Shown: positions 42,855 through 52,758, counted from the first letter of the stretch. The stretch: DNA of 64,000 bases from Euglena gracilis (GCA_039621445.1 CP154956.1:59281178-59345177); one strand, 5' to 3'. A program made the numbers and translations. The notes: generated from the sequence alone by a model not told the origin.

Positions 42855-43859
42855 CTACTCCATATCGGAGTCGGCCTTTTGGCCTATGGTGGACTTCCTA
42901 GAATAAATTGCGCGTATCGCGCGAATGGCATTCCTGTCTTCCACCAACTCATCCTCGGTGCTCTCATCCCCCTCCCTGCCCGAAGCCAGGTCTTTTTCCT
43001 CGATAGAGGATATTTTGAAACCAACCCGCTGCCCATTGGCAGAACCGCGATTGGAATCGCGACGACCATGGCTAGGGCGGGGAGAGCGGGAACGGGGGCA
43101 CTTGGATGAATGGTGGTCTTTAGACCCACAAAGGGAACAACGGGTTCGCGATTGCGATTGCCTTTTGGCATCATAGCGACGCGGGGAGCGGTTATCCGCT
43201 CGACCGCGGTCGGATCGCGAAGAGGATGACCCACTTCGCGACCGAGATCGCGAAGAATCGCGATTGGCATCCCGATTGCGGGTAGGGGGGCGGGGGGACC
43301 GACCTCGCGGTTTGAAACCACCTCCGCTATTGCGGTGGGGTGAACGGGAACGCGCTCTTCCATCACCCGATCGGTATCCCGACCGCTGCGAATGCGCAGA
43401 TCGTGAGGAACGCGAACTCCAGGAAGTAAGGGATCCTCGGGGGCTCTTACTGCGCTTTCGTGCTTGTGGGTTCGGACATTCGCGAGACATATGTCCCGGT
43501 TGATTACACAAAAAGCACACTTTGTCCGAAACTTGGTCAGAGCGCGAATAGCGCGGTTTGGATTCCCGTGTCGGGGATTTGGGGTTTGAGCGCGGATAGC
43601 GCGTTTTGGAATCACTCGATGGTGATTTTGGTGATTTTGGGGAGGTAGTCCTTTGGACTGCATGGACTGAACCGGTGGGTACACCCGCGATAGGGTGGTG
43701 GTGATATGCCGATTCAATTTGTCCCAGAAGTTGTGATAACTTCATTTGTTTGGAAATATAATTCCATCTCTCATCGAGAGTCAAAATGTGTCCCGCGAGT
43801 TCCTCGCGGTGAATTTCCTTGATGAGTTTGGGGATGTAGCGCGAGTAATACCGCATCAA
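42855..43859 (-). CDS. Capsid end and nucleocapsid with two zinc knuckles (copy A)
   Basis: The first 60 residues match the capsid C-terminal part of copy B (IHREELAGH.LTL.ERWNYISKQMKLSQLLGQI). Two CCHC knuckles follow: CFLCNQPGHMSREC and CSLCGSKDHHSSKC, both C-x2-C-x4-H-x4-C, embedded in Arg/Ser-rich sequence that would bind RNA. The capsid N-terminal part present in copy B (50000-50500) is missing, replaced by an inverted LTR piece at 43866-43970. Confidence 0.82.
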   Translation of the reverse strand: MMRYYSRYIPKLIKEIHREELAGHILTLDERWNYISKQMKLSQLLGQIESAYHHHPIAGVPTGSVHAVQRTTSPKSPKSPSSDSKTRYPRSNPKSPTRESKPRYSRSDQVSDKVCFLCNQPGHMSRECPNPQARKRSKSPRGSLTSWSSRSSRSAHSQRSGYRSGDGRARSRSPHRNSGGGFKPRGRSPRPPTRNRDANRDSSRSRSRSGSSSSRSDRGRADNRSPRRYDAKRQSQSRTRCSLCGSKDHHSSKCPRSRSPRPSHGRRDSNRGSANGQRVGFKISSIEEKDLASGREGDESTEDELVEDRNAIRAIRAIYSRKSTIGQKADSDME

Positions 43860-43865
43860 ATTGTT

Positions 43866-43970
43866 CTATTCTTTGCTTTTCATTTTGACTTTGCAAGACT
43901 TGATCTCCAAGTCTCATTTTTTCACATTTGAAGTCCTGAAAGGACATTTGTCACTTTGTCTGGTCCACCG
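43866..43970 (+). repeat. LTR fragment inside gag of copy A
   Basis: About 100 bp matches the LTR segments 30654-30752 and 46722-46820 in inverted orientation. It marks a deletion that removed the end of the coiled-coil gag and the start of capsid. The last residues and stop of the coiled-coil frame (GPDKVTNVLSGLQM) are encoded by this piece and not by gag. Confidence 0.75.
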
Positions 43971-46285
43971 CACCACCGAACCACCGCATGAGCGGAAACG
44001 CGATTTGGTGGCAATGTGCCTGTGGACTCGGGAATTGGTGCGCGAGTAGCGCTTTTGGAGCTGGAAGATGCGGCAAGTGTGCCAACCATACCCGATTGCG
44101 GGTTTTGGTGGATGGAACGCAGTTGTGCGTGAATTTGGTCCAAATTTGTTGCAAATTCATGCACACTTTGCTCCAAATGGTCAACAACCTGCCAATTGTC
44201 GGTTTTCCGACCCACATCCTCCTGCAAACGCTTAATCCGCCTACGGTATGAGGGTAGTTCATCCAAAAGCGGGATTTTGTCAGAAATTGACTGAAAATCG
44301 TGCGAAATTGCACCAAACCCAGTGTCCAATTCCTGTACTCTTGTCACCAAAGTGCGCATCGCACTGGAAATGGCCTCCAATTGTGGAGATGGCCTGGTGG
44401 GGTGGTCCGAATGCGGACTTTTGACTTTTTCAGCCATTGGCTGTTCCATCAAGACAGAAACTTGCGCGGATAGCGCGGTAATGTCATTTTGCAGTTTTGT
44501 GACATCCTGTTTCACCGTTTTCTCGGTGTTCATGAGACTGTCACAGAATCCTTGCATGATTTGGTGATTTTCCGCGCGCATTTCAGCGCAAATCTTTTCC
44601 AAGTGTGTTTTTGGAAGTGTGGGGGTAGGTGTTGGTAACGGCAATGTGCCTTGGGGTGGTGATTGCACCTGAAGCATTTTTGTGCTCATTTCTTGCATGC
44701 GTTTGTGCAAATCCGCTATTGCGGTTTGAATGCCGGTAACATCCGGGATCCTACCAGCTACTTCCGCATAGCGGGTGTGCAATTTAGCCAATGAGGCTTC
44801 AATGTTACCAACATCGTGTTGTAACTGTTTGTGCAAATCGGACATGGTGGCCTTGAGTCCACTAATATCCGGTGTTGGTGCACGGGTTGCCGCATTGCGG
44901 TTTTGCAAATCCGCAATTGCGGTTCGGAGTTCCATTGTATCATTTTGCCACTGTTGTTGCAAATTCTCAATCCTACTCGCGATATTCGCGATTTTGGTGT
45001 GAAAAGTTGCAATTTCAGCGGGAATCTCACCACAATGGCAAGATTTCTGCTCCAATCGGGAAAGTCTTTCCTCCAATTGTTGCACATACGTGCGGGGGGC
45101 AAAACTTTCATTGGCTTGGGCAGAAAAGTGGGTAAAATTCGCGGAATCACCGCTCAGTTGGAAAATGCGCTGTTGCGCCTCCTGAAATGCGGTTGCAAGT
45201 GTGGAGAATTGCTCCATGGTAATAAATTGTCCCAAATCGGGATTTTTGATGGGGGGCTCATGCAACTTTTGCTGCAATTGTGGAAAAATTGCCGTAATTG
45301 GCTCCAATTGATGAGACAAAGCTTGCAAACTATGTTGCATGTTGGAGAAAATCGCATCATTGCGGGATTGTGTTTCACACATGGCTTCACTCACTTTTTG
45401 GAAGTGTTGTGGCAAATATGCCTGCAAATGTGTGTCTAAACCTTGTCGCAAAGTTGCTAGGTCCACATTGGTGGATTGAAAGTTTGTTTGGCAATATTGG
45501 CCAACATCACGCACATAACTCCAAAGGTAATTCAGCTTGTGTTCTACAACCTTTTGGTTGTTTTCATCAAAATCCAAAACCTTGTTAAGCGTCATAGCGC
45601 AATCCGCTACACAAGTGTGGACATGGGAAATTTGCCGCGTTAGCGGGTGGTCCACTGGAAGATTTGCGACTATGCGCTGAATCACGGTAACGGGTTGAGG
45701 GGAAATATTTTCCAACTCTTCCGCATCACTGCTCATGGACTCGGAGGGGCTTGTATAAGCGGGAACTGTCAAACGCATCTCCGGATGCCATGGCAATGCC
45801 GGAAAAGAACCCGTATCGGGTGGTGCGGGCAATTGTCCAATCGGACTTGTGGGGGGAAGCATAGGGGGGGGCTGAAAGAAACATGGTGTTTCTAACCCAC
45901 CCTCAACAAAAATTTGCCGTGGCGTATCCACCTCAGAGTCAAATGTGCCTATCGGCACCAGTGCGAGATCTCGCTGGGGGGAATGGGTATTAGCCGATCG
46001 GCTTTCCAACAAAAGGGGTTGTGCCTGTTGGGCATGGGGTTGCTCTATAGAGCTTGACACCGATAGGTGTGGGGATGCCCATTGGGCGGGGGGAGGATAA
46101 CTCGACACAGACACCGATAGGTGTGACACACGCGGGGAAGGAGGATTACCTTTGGAATGAGTCAATGTGTGATTACACCTATGGGGTTGTGAATGCTCAA
46201 TAGAGCTGGTCAATGGTGCTGCATGTTCAAGTCCACGAAGTGAACCAATCAATGCAGCGTAGTCGATGGGAGTTGTGCTCTGCAT
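43922..46285 (-). CDS. Coiled-coil gag N-terminal protein (copy A)
   Basis: This 787-codon frame begins about 260 bp after the 5' LTR. Residues 1-190 are Ser/Pro/His-rich, with ETPCFFQPPP shared with copy B. The rest is predicted helical from its heptad-like pattern, with repeated blocks such as TAIADLQNR, SGLKATMSDLHKQL and TAIADLHKRM, and ends near RRRIKRLQEDVGR. Many blocks contain CCGC-N3/4-GCGG hairpins at the DNA level. Such a long coiled-coil protein ahead of capsid is unusual for Ty3/gypsy. The natural C-terminus is lost: an LTR fragment supplies the stop. Confidence 0.75.
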   Translation of the reverse strand: MQSTTPIDYAALIGSLRGLEHAAPLTSSIEHSQPHRCNHTLTHSKGNPPSPRVSHLSVSVSSYPPPAQWASPHLSVSSSIEQPHAQQAQPLLLESRSANTHSPQRDLALVPIGTFDSEVDTPRQIFVEGGLETPCFFQPPPMLPPTSPIGQLPAPPDTGSFPALPWHPEMRLTVPAYTSPSESMSSDAEELENISPQPVTVIQRIVANLPVDHPLTRQISHVHTCVADCAMTLNKVLDFDENNQKVVEHKLNYLWSYVRDVGQYCQTNFQSTNVDLATLRQGLDTHLQAYLPQHFQKVSEAMCETQSRNDAIFSNMQHSLQALSHQLEPITAIFPQLQQKLHEPPIKNPDLGQFITMEQFSTLATAFQEAQQRIFQLSGDSANFTHFSAQANESFAPRTYVQQLEERLSRLEQKSCHCGEIPAEIATFHTKIANIASRIENLQQQWQNDTMELRTAIADLQNRNAATRAPTPDISGLKATMSDLHKQLQHDVGNIEASLAKLHTRYAEVAGRIPDVTGIQTAIADLHKRMQEMSTKMLQVQSPPQGTLPLPTPTPTLPKTHLEKICAEMRAENHQIMQGFCDSLMNTEKTVKQDVTKLQNDITALSAQVSVLMEQPMAEKVKSPHSDHPTRPSPQLEAISSAMRTLVTRVQELDTGFGAISHDFQSISDKIPLLDELPSYRRRIKRLQEDVGRKTDNWQVVDHLEQSVHEFATNLDQIHAQLRSIHQNPQSGMVGTLAASSSSKSATRAPIPESTGTLPPNRVSAHAVVRWCGGPDKVTNVLSGLQM

Positions 46286-46526
46286 TTTTAAGGCAAAAAC
46301 GCAAAACCAAGTGTAGATTATGGGGTAAAATGCAGGAACAAGTGCAAAAAGAGGGGATGGTATAAAAAGTAAGCAGAGACCCGAACTCTGAGGTTTGAAG
46401 CAGCGTATACTGCGAACCGTCAGAGGACGTGTCCGTGCGTACGGCTTTGGCCGGAAACGGCTTGTAGTGCCTGTGGTCGCCTATAGGCGGGGCACCACAC
46501 GGCCGTTTGCGGTCAAAAGGATCGAA

Positions 46527-46544
46527 AAACCTAAAGTGCTACCA
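46527..46544 (-). promoter_or_regulatory. Primer binding site (tRNA-like) of copy A
   Basis: Two bases after the LTR end (minus strand), TGGTAGCACTTTAGGTTT begins with TGG as a primer site should. Its complement ends in CCA, and the complementary plus-strand sequence continues upstream with GGATCGAAAAACC, which looks like a T-arm. The tRNA species was not identified. Confidence 0.6.
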
Positions 46545-46546
46545 AG

Positions 46547-46988
46547 TGTACGTCCAACCCTGCTTTCCTCGCTTTCACCTTGTGATGGCGCCCTACTTAG
46601 GAAAGTAAAAGTTGGAGTAACAGAAAAGAAAAAGAAAATAATATAAAAGTTGAAAAGCCCTTTTCCCCAATTAAGAGGCAGAGCACAAGACAGGGGAGGA
46701 GCCCTATGGACTACGGACCAGGAAAGTGACAAGTGTCCTTTCAGGACTTCAAAATGTGAAAAAGCAAACTTGGAAATCAAGTCTTGCAAAGACAAAATGG
46801 AATGAAAAGAATACCACCTGTGGAGAGGAGAACCAGAATTAACCTTTGGGATTCCTAATTCAGGCCGTTGGCCATCTGTAGGAATACCACCTAGCATAGC
46901 ACTGTGTATGGGGCTCAGAGCTATATCTGGCCGTAGGCTTATACCTACATACACAGTACCATGGCCTTACGGCTGCCTGGTACACAGC
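46547..46988 (-). repeat. 5' LTR of copy A, truncated
   Basis: Matches 30496-30945 from TGTACGTCC up to GGTACACA, then stops abruptly at a run of 12-13 C (46988-46999). The U3 side is therefore missing, and copy B begins on the other side in opposite orientation. Confidence 0.75.
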
Positions 46989-47007
46989 CCCCCCCCCCCA
47001 TCTACAA

Positions 47008-47150
47008 CAAGCCGCTTCGGCGGTGCCCCCCTCCTCCAAGGGTCTTCGGACCCAAGCCGCTTCGGCGGTGCCCCCCCCCTCCAAGGGTCTTCGGACCCAA
47101 GCCGCTTCGGCGGTGCCCCCCCCCTCCAAGGGTCTACGGACCCAACCCGC
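47008..47150 (+). repeat. 45 bp tandem repeat
   Basis: Three copies of a unit with AAGCCGCTTCGGCGGTGCCC and CTCCAAGGGTCTTCGGACCC, each holding two hairpins (CCGCTTCGGCGG, GGGTCTTCGGACCC). In frame it encodes RFGGAPPLQGSSDPS repeats at the start of the gag frame. Confidence 0.85.
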
Positions 47151-48668
47151 ATTCGCGGACCCATCTTTAAAACGGCCACATTTGCGGTGCAACGTAACCC
47201 TATAATGGGTCTACGGACCCCATCCGCTTCTGCGGAGTCTGACTCACAAGTGGGCAGAGTACCCGAACGGGACTGGCAAGTAGTGCCTTTTGGCACCCCT
47301 TTGTCAACAGAGCCACCCCTCTACGACGACAGGTTGGAAACACCTTGCTTTTTCCAACCCCCCCCGGCCCTGCCACCGGTAAGCCCCATTCGGGACTTGA
47401 CCTCCCCTCCACAATTGGGAGAAATCCCAGAAATACCTTGGTCCGCTGAAATGCGGTTGGTGGTCCCGGACACTGCCGGTGTCGTTGTTACCATGGACAA
47501 CGACCCCGAGGAAGACCGGGATGCGTTCTCCAGTAATACCGTTGAGCGCGTAGTCGCAAATTTACCGGAGAACCACCCACTACAACAGCAATTTCGACAC
47601 ATCGAAGCATGTGTCCAAAATTGCGCTACAACACTGAACCAAGTCCTACAATTTGATGAAGACAGTCACAAGGCCGTTTTCGGCAAGCTGGACTTCCTTT
47701 GGCAATATATCCAAGAACTTGGACAATTTTGCCAAAAGAACTTTAATTCCACTACAATGGACCTTCAGAACCTCCACCAAGGTTTTGACTCATTTTTGCG
47801 CGACACCTTGGTGCAAAACTTCCAACAGGTACAAGAGACCTTCCAAACCGCGGAATCGCGGAATAAGGCAAAATTTTCACATTTACAACAAAATCCACAA
47901 CAATTTTTCACACAACTGGAAAACTTTTCTTACACAATACAAGAAATGCAGTCCCGGTTACAACAACGGCATAAAGTGCCTACGGGGGCGGAACTTGGCT
48001 CATATGTCTCATATGAGCACTTCTCAACTTTGTCCAATGTTGTACAACAATCCCAAGAACGCATTTTGCGTTTGGGTGATGAAAACGCGAGCTTTCATCA
48101 AAATTTTGCACAAATACGCGAAAACTGTGTACAAAGAGCTTTTGCTCAACAACTGGAAGAGCGTATTGCTCGTCTCGAACAAACTTCCTGCAAATGCGGT
48201 GAAGTTTCCAACACTTTGACCACATTGCACACTCAAGTGGCGGAAATCGTGCATCGGCAGGATTACCTCCAGTGGAAGTGGCAAAACGACATACAAAAAA
48301 TGGGAACTGCTGCCAATGCGCTACAAACCGCTACGGCGGAACTCCAATCCCGCGATGCGGTGATTCTTAGCTTGCAAACCGCGAATGCGGAACTGCAAAA
48401 CCGAGAAACGGTCATAACTACCATCCAAACCGCGAAAGCGGACCTCCAAATCGCGTTTGCAGACCTGAAAACCGCCTTTGCGGATGTTTCGGGACTACAA
48501 ACCGCAATTGGGGACTTACAACGTTGCTTTGCGGAAACTTCCACAAAAAATCTCAGTATGGGAGCATTACGATCCACTGTAAACGATTTGCACAATCAGT
48601 TACAAGCGGATGTGAACAAAATCGAATCCGCGTTTGCGGATTTGCACAAACGGTGCAACGGTATTTAA
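47151..48668 (+). CDS. Coiled-coil gag N-terminal protein, first part (copy B)
   Basis: The frame is open from before 46988 because the flipped LTR sequence happens to be open, so the real start is unknown. It carries LETPCFFQPPPALPPVSPI as in copy A, then helical repeats (TAELQSRDAVILSLQ, TANAELQNRETV, TAKADLQIAFADLKTAF) and stops at 48666-48668. A run of CCGC-N4-GCGG hairpins underlies the TANAE/TAKAD/TAFAD/SAFAD repeats. A Cys-x-Cys spot (SCKCGE) is shared with copy A (SCHCGE). Confidence 0.72.
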   Translation: MRGPIFKTATFAVQRNPIMGLRTPSASAESDSQVGRVPERDWQVVPFGTPLSTEPPLYDDRLETPCFFQPPPALPPVSPIRDLTSPPQLGEIPEIPWSAEMRLVVPDTAGVVVTMDNDPEEDRDAFSSNTVERVVANLPENHPLQQQFRHIEACVQNCATTLNQVLQFDEDSHKAVFGKLDFLWQYIQELGQFCQKNFNSTTMDLQNLHQGFDSFLRDTLVQNFQQVQETFQTAESRNKAKFSHLQQNPQQFFTQLENFSYTIQEMQSRLQQRHKVPTGAELGSYVSYEHFSTLSNVVQQSQERILRLGDENASFHQNFAQIRENCVQRAFAQQLEERIARLEQTSCKCGEVSNTLTTLHTQVAEIVHRQDYLQWKWQNDIQKMGTAANALQTATAELQSRDAVILSLQTANAELQNRETVITTIQTAKADLQIAFADLKTAFADVSGLQTAIGDLQRCFAETSTKNLSMGALRSTVNDLHNQLQADVNKIESAFADLHKRCNGI

Positions 48669-49728
48669 AACTCAATTCCGGATATCACCGGCATTGAAAC
48701 CGCGCTTGCGGATTTGAATACCCAAAACAAAACCTTACAATCCACCACTTCCCATTTACAAAAACGCGTACAAACACTTTCTACAAGGGTCTCCGGACTC
48801 CAACCGTCCTAGGATGGACAAACGGTTCGCGAAGTCGAACTACCCCTTGATTTTCGCACATTTTACGACCAAATGTTTGCGAAAAATCAGGAAAACTTAC
48901 AAAGAATTTTGTGAAACCTTGATGAGGACCGAAAATTCGGTCACCCAACAAGTTCTCACACTGAAACAACAAATTTCGGTGTTGGAGAACCGACCTTCTA
49001 CAATGATGGATGACAAAACCTCCAAAAATGCGGTAGGGGTGCCCCAACCCACGTTGGGTACCACAACCCCACAAACCGAGAATCGGTTGAACACCCTTAT
49101 AACCGCAATGGAAACTTTGGTTAAGCGGCTCCATTTCTTGGACACCATTTTTCCAAAGCTTTCAGCGGATTTTGACTCCATTGTTACCAAATTACCACTT
49201 TTGGATGAAATACCCTCATACCGCAAACGTATTAAGCGTTTGCAGGGTGAGGTTGAACGAATTTCGGAACTTTTCCAAGTGGTTGGTTCATTGGAACAAA
49301 GTATGCAAGATTTTGCATTGGGCTTGGATGAGATTCATGCAAAATCCCGCAACCCCCCGCACTTTGCCCCTAAAAACCGTGTTTTCGGCGGTCAAAATGC
49401 ACCTTCCAGCTCACAACGCGCTTTCCGTGCATCAACCGAAGCATCTTCGGATGACCGAGATCCAACTCGCGACTTTGTGCATCAACTTCGCGATTCGCTG
49501 GATGCCAATCCTTCCAAAAGCGAAGTACGCGCACCCTTACAAGCATCTTCGGATGCGCATGCCCTACAAGCATCCACGGATGCACCTGATCGTAAAACAT
49601 GCCTATTATCGCGATTACAATCGCCCGTCTTACCACAACTTAAGATTCTCTCCCCTAAGGGTGAATCTTCGGATGTGGAACCGGTTTTTACCACAAAAAC
49701 CGCGAATCCTCCGGTTTTACAACAATAA
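48669..49728 (+). CDS. Coiled-coil gag, second part (copy B)
   Basis: After the stop at 48668 and a frame change, homology to copy A continues from 48814 (KEFCETLMRTENSVTQQV, PSYRKRIKRLQGEVER, LEQSMQDFALGLDEIHA). It ends in a Ser/Asp-rich region with ASSDA/ASTDA repeats and a stop at 49726-49728. In copy A the matching end was lost. Confidence 0.68.
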
Positions 49729-49989
49729 ATTCGCGAATCGGGACTGATTCGCGGTATGAGCCATACCCCTACCCCGGGTATTGGACATGGATTGCGAATG
49801 CGTAACACGGAACTTACCGCGGTTCCCCGATTCGCGGGTGAACAGCAGGATTCCTACCCCCCTGGTATGATACCACACCCCGAATCGCGGACTCGCGACG
49901 CTTCACAATCCGAATCGTGGAATCGCGAACCACAACCATAAAATTCGCGGAATTGCGATGTACCACATACCCATGGTACCTACGGTACC

Positions 49990-51351
49990 ATGAGTACCAT
50001 CATGGATGCGCATTCGCGCATGCCACAACAACAACCTTACCCCAACAATTACGATCAAAATCGCGGTCCCCAACGTGATTTCAAAGGTACAGTCACAATT
50101 TCCAACAAGGTTAATCCACAATGGGACGGAGATTCCACAACCTGGAAACAATTTTGGCACGACTGGACATACTACTGGGACTTGAAGGGTCCAACCCAAG
50201 ACGGGAACCCTGAGGTAATCAAGATGGAATTCATTGATTGCCTCCCAAAGGAAGAAAAAGATCGCGCCCGACAACTTGTGATCCGGAATCGGATTTCTTT
50301 TGATGAACTGGTTGACCAATATGCGTCAGCTTGTTCAAGCCTAATTTCGCGAATTACGCTACAGAAAAAATGGCGGCAATTCGCTCCAACTGACCGAAAA
50401 TGGAAGTCAATCGACCTTTGGTATTCCGAATGGTTGGGATTGCCTTCTGAGGTTGATGAACTGGGAGAGAACCAAATTAAAGAACAATTCGATGCGGTTC
50501 TCCTCCATTTCATTCCTACAATTATCAAGAACATCCACCGCGAGGAACTCGCGGGCAACAAACTCACACTTGAACAACGATGGAACTATGTTTCCAAACA
50601 AATGAAACTCTCACAACTTTTGGGACAGATACAATCGGCTTACACCCACCACCCTACCGCCGGTCTCCGTATCGGTACGGTAAGTGCCCTACAAAATACA
50701 TCTTCGCCAAAAACCCCACGGGGGTACGGTAAACATACAAACTCCCCAAGGGGAGATACAAAAACGCGCTATTCGCGCTCATCTGGTCAACCTTCTGACG
50801 AAACTTGCTTTTTGTGCAACAAAGCGGGGCATACGTCCCGTGACTGCCCCCACCCTGATACGCGAAAGCGGTATCAGAGTCCAAGGGGTTCACAATCCTC
50901 GCGGAGCTCGCGCTCCTCCGGATATTCGCACAAATCTGGACAATCACAATCGTCGGGTTATCGACAAAGGTCCCGATCACCGTTCCGCGACAGCGACGCG
51001 ATCGCGCACCTCGTGGTCGATCACCCCGACCCCTTTACAAACGTGATACAAATCGCGACTCATCGCGATCACGTTCGTGAAGTGGATCATGTCCTTCGCG
51101 ACCGTCATCCGGGAAAACGGGTTACAACAACCGTGGTCGAACGGAATTCCGTTCACCAAAACCTCCAAGCGGTGAAAGCGCATCACAAAACCGACAAAAG
51201 TCACAAAACTGACAAAAGTGTTCCCTTTGTGGATTACATAACCACCATTCGTCCAAATGTTACCGTTCTCGCTCTCCCCGCCCGAACCAACGTCACCACA
51301 ATGATACAAAATACAACAAACACAAGGTCGGGTTCAAAATCTCCTCTTTAG
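49990..51351 (+). CDS. Capsid and nucleocapsid (copy B)
   Basis: Begins MSTIMDAHSRMPQQQPY. The capsid region (WDGDSTTWKQFWHDWTYYW, EFIDCLPKEEKDRARQLV, WYSEWLGLPSEV) has the general look of Ty3-type Gag with a retrotrans_gag-like fold, and leads to the zinc knuckle CFLCNKAGHTSRDC. The second knuckle of copy A is lost by a frameshift near 51000. Arg/Ser-rich sequence surrounds the knuckle. Copy A lacks the first 200 residues. Confidence 0.78.
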   Translation: MSTIMDAHSRMPQQQPYPNNYDQNRGPQRDFKGTVTISNKVNPQWDGDSTTWKQFWHDWTYYWDLKGPTQDGNPEVIKMEFIDCLPKEEKDRARQLVIRNRISFDELVDQYASACSSLISRITLQKKWRQFAPTDRKWKSIDLWYSEWLGLPSEVDELGENQIKEQFDAVLLHFIPTIIKNIHREELAGNKLTLEQRWNYVSKQMKLSQLLGQIQSAYTHHPTAGLRIGTVSALQNTSSPKTPRGYGKHTNSPRGDTKTRYSRSSGQPSDETCFLCNKAGHTSRDCPHPDTRKRYQSPRGSQSSRSSRSSGYSHKSGQSQSSGYRQRSRSPFRDSDAIAHLVVDHPDPFTNVIQIATHRDHVREVDHVLRDRHPGKRVTTTVVERNSVHQNLQAVKAHHKTDKSHKTDKSVPFVDYITTIRPNVTVLALPARTNVTTMIQNTTNTRSGSKSPL

Positions 51352-51529
51352 AGGAGGGAACCGCGGCTTCGTGCAGGGAGGGGGATGAGAACTCCGAATC
51401 CTCGTTGGAGGACGACCGCAATGCGGTCCGCGCATTGCGTGCTATCTACTCACACAAGAAAACGATAAACAGCCGAAGTGCTGAATCGGACTTGGAGTAG
51501 GGGAGCCCGAGGTCTGTGGGCACGGACCT

Positions 51530-52290
51530 CTGGGCTGATGAACAGACGGAAGTAGGACCTCATCAACCTTACTTTCCCTGCCCATCTGCCTTTTTGGTCG
51601 GTACCCGGAAAATTTTCCGGTCCCTCACCCCCCACTCCAAATTTCTGCCTGGAATGCTGAGCAAAGTAGGAACGGGATCCTGGAATAGTTGGATAGACAA
51701 CAATTTTTCACCGGATCCTGCACTTTGCGTACCCCCAATGGAACTTTTGGTCCAAGCGGAAATCCGAACACAAAATGTTTCTACCAAATGCAAAATTTTG
51801 GTCGACACAGGGTGTCGAATCCCCCTTCTCTTTCGAACGGGATTAATTCAAAACTCCTCTTGGTGAAAGCCAAGTACCCCATCAAAATTATGACTGCTGA
51901 CAACAGCCCCATGTGTGGTGGTGACTTGGGATGCTTTTTGGACATACTCCTCCCCATTATCAACAAGCACCACTCACAGCCCCCACACATACAAAATTTT
52001 CCGGGTACCTGGAGTTACGAATCAGGTATCTGCGGGTCTGACGTAATTTTAGGTTTTCCATTCTTGCGTCAGAACCGCCTTGTTGTGGATTGCCCATCCC
52101 TCGGTTTGCGCACTACTTCACGCACACAACCCACACCACCGAATTTCTCCACCAAGACATCTTCCCAGATGAACCCCGCCTTGCCACAACGGTTTCTACA
52201 ACCGAAAACACCGTTTCCTACCCTAGGGGTAAAGAGAAAGCTGCCCCCCTGCCCACTACACTTTTACCGCACGTTTCCCATGCGGTAGGG
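51530..52290 (+). CDS. Retropepsin-type aspartic protease (copy B, two frames)
   Basis: The first frame ends ..KILVDTGCRIPLLFRTGLI with the active-site Asp-Thr-Gly at about 51800-51811. After a frameshift near 51850 the second frame gives IKIMTADNSPMCGGD (flap region), GICGSDVILGFPFLRQ and LVVDCPSLGLRTT, matching the ILG-x-x-FL end motif of retropepsins. The protease would cut the Gag-Pol polyprotein. One frameshift disables it. Confidence 0.8.
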
Positions 52291-52731
52291 AAAGCGAGTA
52301 GCTTAACCCCCCACGTTTCACTGGGTTCCAAGGCGAAAGCCCAAAGGCCTGAAGAAATTTCGGTGTCGAGTATCCGCCCAGCTGCACAACTTTTACGTTT
52401 TCCACCAGGTGTGTCGATTTCGGACACCCCTGTACACCCCCCAGCAGCTACAACTTCTAACACCCCCATTCACACACTACACATGACTGACATGCACTAC
52501 CAGACCGACACTTCCTACCAATGCGCACATTGCTGGAGAATTTCCACACAACCTGATTTCGACTGTGGATGTATTGTTGAACCTTCAAAACTAATCGCTT
52601 TTCACAACAACCAGAGTACACTTGGTACCGGAACCGGTACCGAGTTTACCCTGACCGCTGATCGAGAACACAACACACCGGGTTGTTACACGGTGTGTGT
52701 TGAAGTACATCGACAATTGGACAAACGCTGA
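52291..52731 (+). CDS. Protease-to-RT linker with cysteine cluster (copy B)
   Basis: Ser/Pro/Thr-rich sequence with YQCAHCWRIS and FDCGCIVEPSKL, matching the cluster of copy A. Four cysteines in C-x2-C and C-x-C arrangement could bind one zinc. No known domain was recognised. Confidence 0.45.
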   Translation, partial: KASSLTPHVSLGSKAKAQRPEEISVSSIRPAAQLLRFPPGVSISDTPVHPPAATTSNTPIHTLHMTDMHYQTDTSYQCAHCWRISTQPDFDCGCIVEPSKLIAFHNNQSTLGTGTGTEFTLTADREHNTPGCYTVCVEVHRQLDKR

Positions 52732-52758
52732 ATCGCGTCCCTGTTCGGAATCGCGAGA

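Larger units (their letters stand above)
30496..46988 (-). mobile_element. Chromovirus copy A: giant Ty3/gypsy element with an extra ORF3
   Basis: Direct repeats 30496-30945 and 46547-46987 mark its 3' and 5' LTRs. Between them, in transcription order, lie a tRNA-like primer site, coiled-coil gag, capsid/nucleocapsid, protease, a methyltransferase-like domain, RT, RNase H, integrase with GPY/F and chromodomain, and ORF3. At about 16.5 kb it is far longer than usual chromoviruses. It is not active as read: there are frameshifts between most domains, a stop at 39418-39420, an inverted protease segment, and the 5' LTR is cut at 46987. The element family defines much of 29-64 kb. Confidence 0.8.

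Noticed and set aside
46498-46546. A tRNA gene at the copy A leader
   Set aside because: Only the 3' half-like arm is present; anticodon and D arms were not found, and the position fits a primer binding site.
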